Assembly: GCA_943737045.1 (NCBI GenBank)
Contig: CALSFV010000003.1
Coordinates: forward strand, 248,001 to 312,000
Direction: 5' to 3'
Origin: Parapristionchus giblindavisi
Lineage: Eukaryota; Nematoda; Chromadorea; Rhabditida; Diplogasteridae
Length of the DNA stretch: 64,000 nucleotides
Position 1 is the stretch's first letter; each line of letters begins with the position of its first letter. A program made the translations under genes and the position numbers. Positions 58,101 to 64,000 of this stretch are shown here, piece after piece. The notes below the pieces were generated by a model, which saw nothing but the letters and a program-made list of their open reading frames with translations, was not told the origin of the DNA and searched no databases.

Positions 58101-59286
58101 TTCAGTTGTATGTACTACGTGGATATGCAGAAGTTTCCACTGCGAATGAAGGACAATGACTTGCTCGTCACACAATTGTATAAGGTATCTTGGATAGAGG
58201 ATGAAATATATTTGAATAAATAGTATTATTGAATTGTTTTGTAGGACCCCAATGGTGATGCGATCACGGCTATTAGTGTATATTTAACGCCTAAGACTAG
58301 TAAGTGAAATATTTATTATTTGCTTGTTGATCGACATGTTAGATCATTCTGATCGTGTGGGTGGGGGAATAAATGGAAACAAAATTGTGGATATATGTTC
58401 ATGTGATTGATATTGAAATAGGTATAGATCAAAATAAACATGCATATGTACTCTTGGAATTGGATATTAGTGAATCAAAAAGTAGTTATTAGTAGCTAGG
58501 ATCACTGTTTCGGCCATTAGGTTCTATTATAGACAGTGAGCCTGTATGTTCATTGATTTCATTCAGCCATATGTGGTAATTGGATCGAGATCGCTTATGG
58601 AACAAGCACGGGAACAGTTCGTGTTATTGTTCAACATCCAGAAACAGTCGGACACGGGCCCCAATTATTCCAGGTAATCAATATATTCGTTTAATGATTT
58701 ATTGATTGTGGCTAATCGATATATTGATTTCAGACATATACTGTACATTCATCTCCGATCGTTCGTGTATCTCTGTCTACACATAACCTCATCTCTGGTA
58801 TGGTATATATTGATTTATCTATTGATTGATTGATCAATCAATATAATGTATTGATTACAGTATGCTCTGAATACAATCACGTTCGTTCATGGGGAGTGAC
58901 TCGATTCCGTGGTATGATCAGTACTCAACCTGGTAATACAAGTATCGCATCATTCAAGGTGAGTTTGCATCCATTTTCATATAAGGAAGGTTAGAATAAG
59001 AGGATTCTCCAAAATATTAATGGCAAATTTGCCATCTCACTTTTTTTACACTATCTTATCTTTCCTATGTTTTATCTGTCAGACGAGAGATTACGAGAGA
59101 TTGTGCAAAAAAAGTGAGAGTGCAAATTCGATATTTTAATTTTGGACAATATTCTTATTCTAACCTGTTTATTTGAATTCAATCAACCAACTCATTCATC
59201 TATTCTAGGTACTGACATTGGATTCCACGGATGATAGTGGTGTGAGTGATTGTGCTGATGCAGGTTAGATTGATTATTAATGATAT

Positions 59287-59318
<32 letters not shown>

Positions 59319-60969
59319 AAATAATTAGCTTTATGTAGTTCCGAAAACATTATATAAAATATTTCTAGGTCCATATGGAGATCAGGAAGGCGAACAAGTG
59401 TTCGTGCAAAGAATTATTCCTGATACCAATCAAATATTCGTGCGACTAGCATCTAATGGAGATAGGTACGGTATTTATTGATTATTTTTGATTGATTTAA
59501 TGATCTATTGATTTGTTATTTGATGAAGCGATTCATCTATTTAGATGAAATTGATTGATCTAACTGTTTATTGATTAGTTGATAGAATACATATTCTTCA
59601 TTTAGATTATGCACAATTCGTTCGGTAGATGGATCATCGATTACATCATTTGTTGTACATGAATGTGAAGGGTCGACGAGAATTGGATGCAGGTATTTTG
59701 GTTTATATTATTTATTTATTTATTTATTTGTTTATCCATCAGTTAAAACATGAATAATGAAGGGGGGAAAGCAATATGGTAGTGATGGAGTTCCGTCGCT
59801 TCGGTTGGGGAGTGTCAGCTTATATTGAGCATTGATATTAAGCTACTTGTTTGGATTCATAGTTGTTTATCACACTTGTCGATTGACTCCCTACTCCCTT
59901 ATTACTCCCTTATTGCTTCATTCATTCATTAATCTTGATTTTAACTGATGGATAAAGAAATAAATAAATAAATAAATAAATATGGAAATAGTGATATGAA
60001 TCAATCAATATTACAGACCTCGTCGTTTCCTCTTTACCGGTACCTCGTCTGGTACTATTCAAATGTGGGATCTGACCACAGCATTCGATCAATACTATAG
60101 TTACCGTAATGGTATCAGTATGAATGGATCTAATTCAAATGGAGGAGCTAATAATAATCAATCGATACCATGTCAATCTATTCCACCTCATATTCCTAAT
60201 AATGTAAATAGTAGTGCGATTAATGGAATGAAGGTATGATTATTGATTGTATTATTATATTATTTGATAAGATTTGTCAAATATAAGTAGAGGAAGTATA
60301 GCTGATATGGATTCATGACCATTTCTAACTCTTCTATCACTTCCATAAATTTAATAATGTTTCAATGTTTTTATTTCGTAGAGCAGTTAGCAAATGTATT
60401 GAAATCGTTAACACATTCATTTTTTTCGATATTTAATCTGCACCTTTCATTTGGATATTTCAGAATACTCCCTATACAGTATCATTCTCGCAATCATTAT
60501 ATTCTTCATTAACTGGACCAACACCACAAGAACTACTTGCTCTAATTGGTACATAGTAATACATTATCATATATTGTATACATAAATGTATATAATTTAA
60601 GATGAATGTGACTTGTCATGTACATCGTGTACTCCAACACCTACCGTATCTCTCACTCACTTACCAGGTATACTGTATCATGGCATTCACTGTATCAATG
60701 AGACACATTCAGGATTATCTTCTCCGTCACATCCCAATCAATAAAATGATCAACCATTTAACTAATATTCAATCCCGGTTACTGTATAATAGAATTATTG
60801 ATCGTACATTTTATGGGGCGTTTCTTTTATTTTATAAATTAATTAATTGTATTGACTTCTTATTTGGATATTTCATTTGTTTTAATGTACTAAATTTGTA
60901 GCATTAAGATTCGGTATTCCCAGTTACGACCATATCGCTTATACTTGTACTTTTAATCTATCTGTTTAA
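54938..60969 (+). CDS. KCTD3: KCTD3/SHKBP1-type BTB (T1) and WD-repeat protein
   Basis: The ATG is at 54938. The T1/BTB domain comes first: [60 protein letters not shown] and [21 protein letters not shown] Ser-rich linker follows. Then come the WD-type blocks [11 protein letters not shown].., [106 protein letters not shown] and [20 protein letters not shown]. These align nearly block by block with human KCTD3/SHKBP1. Human KCTD3 modulates HCN3 channels; SHKBP1 binds SH3KBP1. After [20 protein letters not shown] the sequence can end through an exon at 60902-60969 (..FNLSV, stop 60967). Alternatively it continues into possible exons to about 61780. The 3' end is uncertain; the rest is firm. Confidence 0.92.
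57967..58086. mobile_element. Palindromic TTAA MITE, copy 7 (KCTD3 intron)
   Basis: Perfect TTAA flanks at 57967-57970 and 58083-58086 surround 112 bp. It starts ACGCACACCTCTAACTAATG and ends CAAATTAGCTCGGATGTGCC, with TTCTCTCGTAAA..AAGCGAGAGAGCAT in the centre. It lies between KCTD3 exons ..LGCSNG and CMYYVDMQ. Confidence 0.85.
59710..59990. mobile_element. TTTATTTATCCATCAG element (KCTD3 intron)
   Basis: An element of about 280 bp with inverted ends TTTATTTGTTTATCCATCAG (left, inside an ATTT run) and CTGATGGATAAAGAAATAAA (right, running into AAAT repeats). Related partial copies lie at 52735 and about 18560. Confidence 0.7.
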
Positions 60970-62500
60970 TAAATATCTAAATGTTTTAAAGTAATGCTTT
61001 CAGAATATTATATGCATTTGTTTACAATATATAAATTACAATGAACACTATGTGATATCATGGATCTCCTGTAAAAGTGTTGGCGCCATACGTGGGCAAG
61101 CTTTTCGCTGGAAGTTAAGTCGGACGCGGAAATCGTAGCGTATGGAGATCGAAGATCAAAGATCAATCAGCACATATTCCTGCACTTGTACCCCGTCACA
61201 TAAGCCCGTGTGGACGCACAATGGACGGTGTATCGGCGAGAACACGAAAGACAATGGAGGATTCAGGTACGATAGACGAGAGGGGTACTGTAGACAGAAT
61301 ACTGTACTGATACATGGGATTTTGAATGACTGGGTTGTGTCGCTCAATATGATTGTTTTAAAAACAGATACTATAGCTGTATCTGATTCGGAAGTTTTCT
61401 TGGTATTTTGTGGCCAATTTCGAATATGTATTAATTTAATGTAATTTTTAAAAATGTTTTTTTATATATTGATCTACGTGCAGATTCGGCAAGACGCTCT
61501 TTAACGTGTCCATTACAGGCAGGGCCAGTTCAAGTGCGAGTTTCCCCTGTATCAGGATATCGATCGGCAGTTCTCTGTAGCTGTAGAAGGTACGGTAGCG
61601 ACGGGTTATTGATTGGTTGGCTGATTTATATCTGACAAAAGACGTGATTACTTACATTTTGGATGATCTTTGATCTATAATCTTTGATCTTTCGACTATC
61701 AAAATAGTAGTTTAGCAAAATTGAATCTTTGAATATTTGATATTTATTACAGACTGGAGAGACTCGCTGATCATGACTGATCCTTAATCGGTCGACACTG
61801 CCAAGTACACGAAGAAGAAGTCATTATTATTTATTCTATTGATTCACTTTTGGTCATTTTTATTATTCTAACCGATTGAATAGTTTTAGTTGAAAACTTG
61901 TGACAAAGCTTATGTAGTTCTTGTTTCTTGTTTGACGTGTTGTTTATGTATCGCTTACATTAGACCTTTATCAGCAGTTAAAGATTCGTCAATAATAAAG
62001 TATTTGAGTGAAGAAGCGATGACTGTGTAACGATGACAACTAACTAAAAGTTGCGAAAGCACTTGCGAATGTATCTCATCTCCCAGTCTCATCACTATTC
62101 GATTAGCGCATCGATGAGGAAAATAATATTTTTTCCAGTCTTAGTGCTGTCAGCTACCACGTTAAGCCAATGTCCGACGTCGTTGTTGGTGAATGTGTGG
62201 TTGTGTGGTGGCCACTCTTAGGAAAACTACCGCTAGATGCAGAGAGCTTGACTTGTGCGCTCGAGACACTACACAACCGTAAGTGTTGCTTGTGATAATT
62301 TGACGTGGAGGAGCAGATCAGGGTTGTGCGGAAAAATATTACGGAAAAAAATCGTAAAACCTTTTTTTCAGGTCTAAAAAACCGGAAAAAAATCGGAAAA
62401 CGGGAAATATTTCTGTAAAACGCATTTTCTTATGTGTTTATCTAGCAATTACTTTCTGGAACGGTCAAAGCGAACATAGTAATGATCAAAAGAGATGCAT
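60970..62500. other. Possible KCTD3 3' exons and spacer
   Basis: A three-way open stretch near 61143-61268, bounded by an AG and a GTACG donor, is followed by a stretch near 61486-61589 (SARRSLTCPLQAGPVQVRVS in one frame) and a short one at about 61754. These could be alternative terminal exons of KCTD3 or a separate gene. Phases do not chain unambiguously. The remaining sequence to 62500 shows nothing I can name. Confidence 0.3.
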
Positions 62501-62963
62501 CAGTAATGTGGTGTTAATTTCATGTAAATGGAGTTGTAAATTGCAAAATGGGTGTTAATTTTGTCCACTTGTAAATAGCATTGTAAAAAGCAAATATCTC
62601 GGTTCTCTGACTAGTTAGAGACTTGAAACTTGGTTTTTAGGTTTCAAAGCACGAAAAAAGCTTATAAACGAAGTTTCAAGTCGCTATCTCTACAGAGAGT
62701 GGAGATATTTGCTTTTTACAAGAATGCTCGAGTTTTTCCTGAAAAACCTTGTAAAAAGCAAATATCTCCGTTCGTAGTAGAGCTAGGGACTTGAAACTTC
62801 GTTTATAAGCTTTTTTTGTGGTTTCGAACATAAAAACCAAGTTTCAAGTCTCTAACTAGTCAGAGAACCGAGATATTTGCTTTTTACAATGCTATTTACA
62901 AGTGGACAAAATTAACACCCTTTTTACAATTTCCAATTCCATTTACAAGAAATTAACACCGCA
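62501..62963. mobile_element. Palindromic foldback element, 463 bp
   Basis: Ends TAATGTGGTGTTAATTTC and GAAATTAACACCGCATTA are inverse copies and the whole element folds on itself, with its centre near 62735. TTGTAAAAAGCAAATATCTC occurs several times, once per quarter, so each arm is itself built of smaller inverted units. Target duplication is not clear. Confidence 0.8.
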
Positions 62964-63321
62964 TTAATAAAAGACAATATTGATCCAGAAACAATTAAAA
63001 GAACAATATGAAGCTTGTACTACTAGGAGAATCTTTACAAAATTTGTTTTATATAAAACACTATCTGAGAGAATTCAACAACTGGAATATTTTTTTGGTA
63101 TCGATGAAAAATGAATTTTTCTGTTTTATGTGTGATAATTACAGGCTCCATGAGTGAATTACACTGGTACTTGGAAATTGCTTCCAATTGAAAATTCGCA
63201 TCAGGGGTGACCACACAACGGTTTGGCGACTTTTCCTAAAAAGTTTATTTCGATACCAATCGATTCTGGAGTGGGCGCAATGGACTCCTTGGCTAATTCT
63301 AAGAAACTATTGCTAAGGAGA

Positions 63322-64000
63322 GTTTTTCGATCAAAGGTCAACGAAGGCTGGAATTGGGAATTTTTGGAAAAAAAAGTTTACATTAAATTAATTCTCACTA
63401 TTTTCCCATGGCGAATGTAAACTTTTTATTTGCTCAATCTCTGCTACATAGTATAACACATCTTCAGTTAAAAAAGTGTAATTTATAAAAAAATATAAAT
63501 TTGTGTTCGAATCAATTTTGTCGTTGTTGTATGAATTATTGTGAGGAATTGTGGTAAGGGTAAGAATGCGAGATTTCCTAATCGATTTTTGTCGCTTTTC
63601 TGCTAGTTTCATGCGTATTTCAACGCAATAACACGGGTATTTGACTGTTCATCCTGTGGTTCGGAGTGCTGCTGCAGTTGGGCAGTGTTGCTCTCTATTC
63701 TAATCATCATTGTGATGTAATTTCTATTCTATTCACTTACTCGTATACGTGATAAGATGTGTTATGAAATATAGGAGCGATTGAGCAAATAAAAAGTTTA
63801 CACGCCATGGGAAAATAGTGAGAATTAATTTAATGTAAACTTTTTACAGTTTACAGTTTAATCACATTTATCAAGAGTAGGCTCTGATGTGCATGGTGGG
63901 CCACTCCTGACTTTTTGCTTGTCTGTAAACTATTTTTTATGTAAACTTTATTTTTCGAAAATTCCCAATTCCAGCGTTCGTTGCCCGTTAATCGAAAAAC
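63322..64000. mobile_element. Foldback element reaching the right edge of the window
   Basis: Left arm GTTTTTCGATCAAAGGTCAA continuing through GGCTGGAATTGGGAATTTTT (63322-63365) is matched by the inverse at 63950-64000 ending TTAATCGAAAAAC. An inner inverted pair, AGTTTACATTAAATTAATTC with CTCACTATTTTCCCATGG, lies at 63377-63413 and about 63800-63840. It may continue beyond the window. Confidence 0.65.

Overview
This is nuclear DNA of a small, intron-dense invertebrate animal. The window is AT-rich. Its genes are broken by many introns, often only 45-60 bp long. The encoded proteins are conserved animal proteins: a CHK1 checkpoint kinase, CFAP36, the AP-3 mu subunit, a KCTD3/SHKBP1-type BTB/WD-repeat protein, a MACROD-type macrodomain hydrolase, an LCLAT1-type acyltransferase and a sigma-class GST. 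There is also a neuropeptide precursor of the prohormone-4/IDLSRF type, which points to a bilaterian and probably a protostome. I cannot name the species. Most single-frame ORFs are meaningless here; I rebuilt the genes by joining exons at GT..AG sites and comparing them with family sequences from memory.

Layout: 1-420 holds the decayed 3' end of a Tc1/mariner transposon. 556-2948 (-) is a CCDC9-like RG-rich coiled-coil gene. 5190-7896 (-) is CFAP36. 8632-16372 (-) is CHK1, whose introns hold a 2.7-kb hAT-type foldback element and several small elements. 17126-20141 (+) is an LCLAT1-like acyltransferase. 22934-25501 (+) is a divergent sigma GST. 26.7-32.1 kb is gene-poor. About 32.1-35.1 kb is an element with roughly 600-bp inverted repeats carrying pieces of a multi-exon nuclear-protein gene. 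35548-37873 (+) is the prohormone-4-like precursor. 38321-49962 (-) is AP-3 mu, whose introns hold an 880-bp element and a 5.5-kb nest of transposons. 50771-53849 (+) is the macrodomain gene. 54938 to about 60969 (+) is KCTD3. The right end, from 62.5 kb, is two more foldback elements.

The genes are unrelated housekeeping and signalling genes, not a pathway cluster. CHK1/acyltransferase and AP-3 mu/macrodomain are head-to-head pairs with short shared upstream regions.

The most informative material is the transposon record. Four small-element families end in CATACATG.., CATAGGTCG.., CATACATT.. or CAGACATGG.., and many copies have intact 8-bp target duplications (hAT hallmark). A separate palindromic family sits at TTAA. 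Inside the AP-3 mu intron, a palindromic Tc1/mariner-type element has later been hit by three different transposons, and its intact left arm preserves the empty site for two of them, so the order of events can be read from this one sequence.
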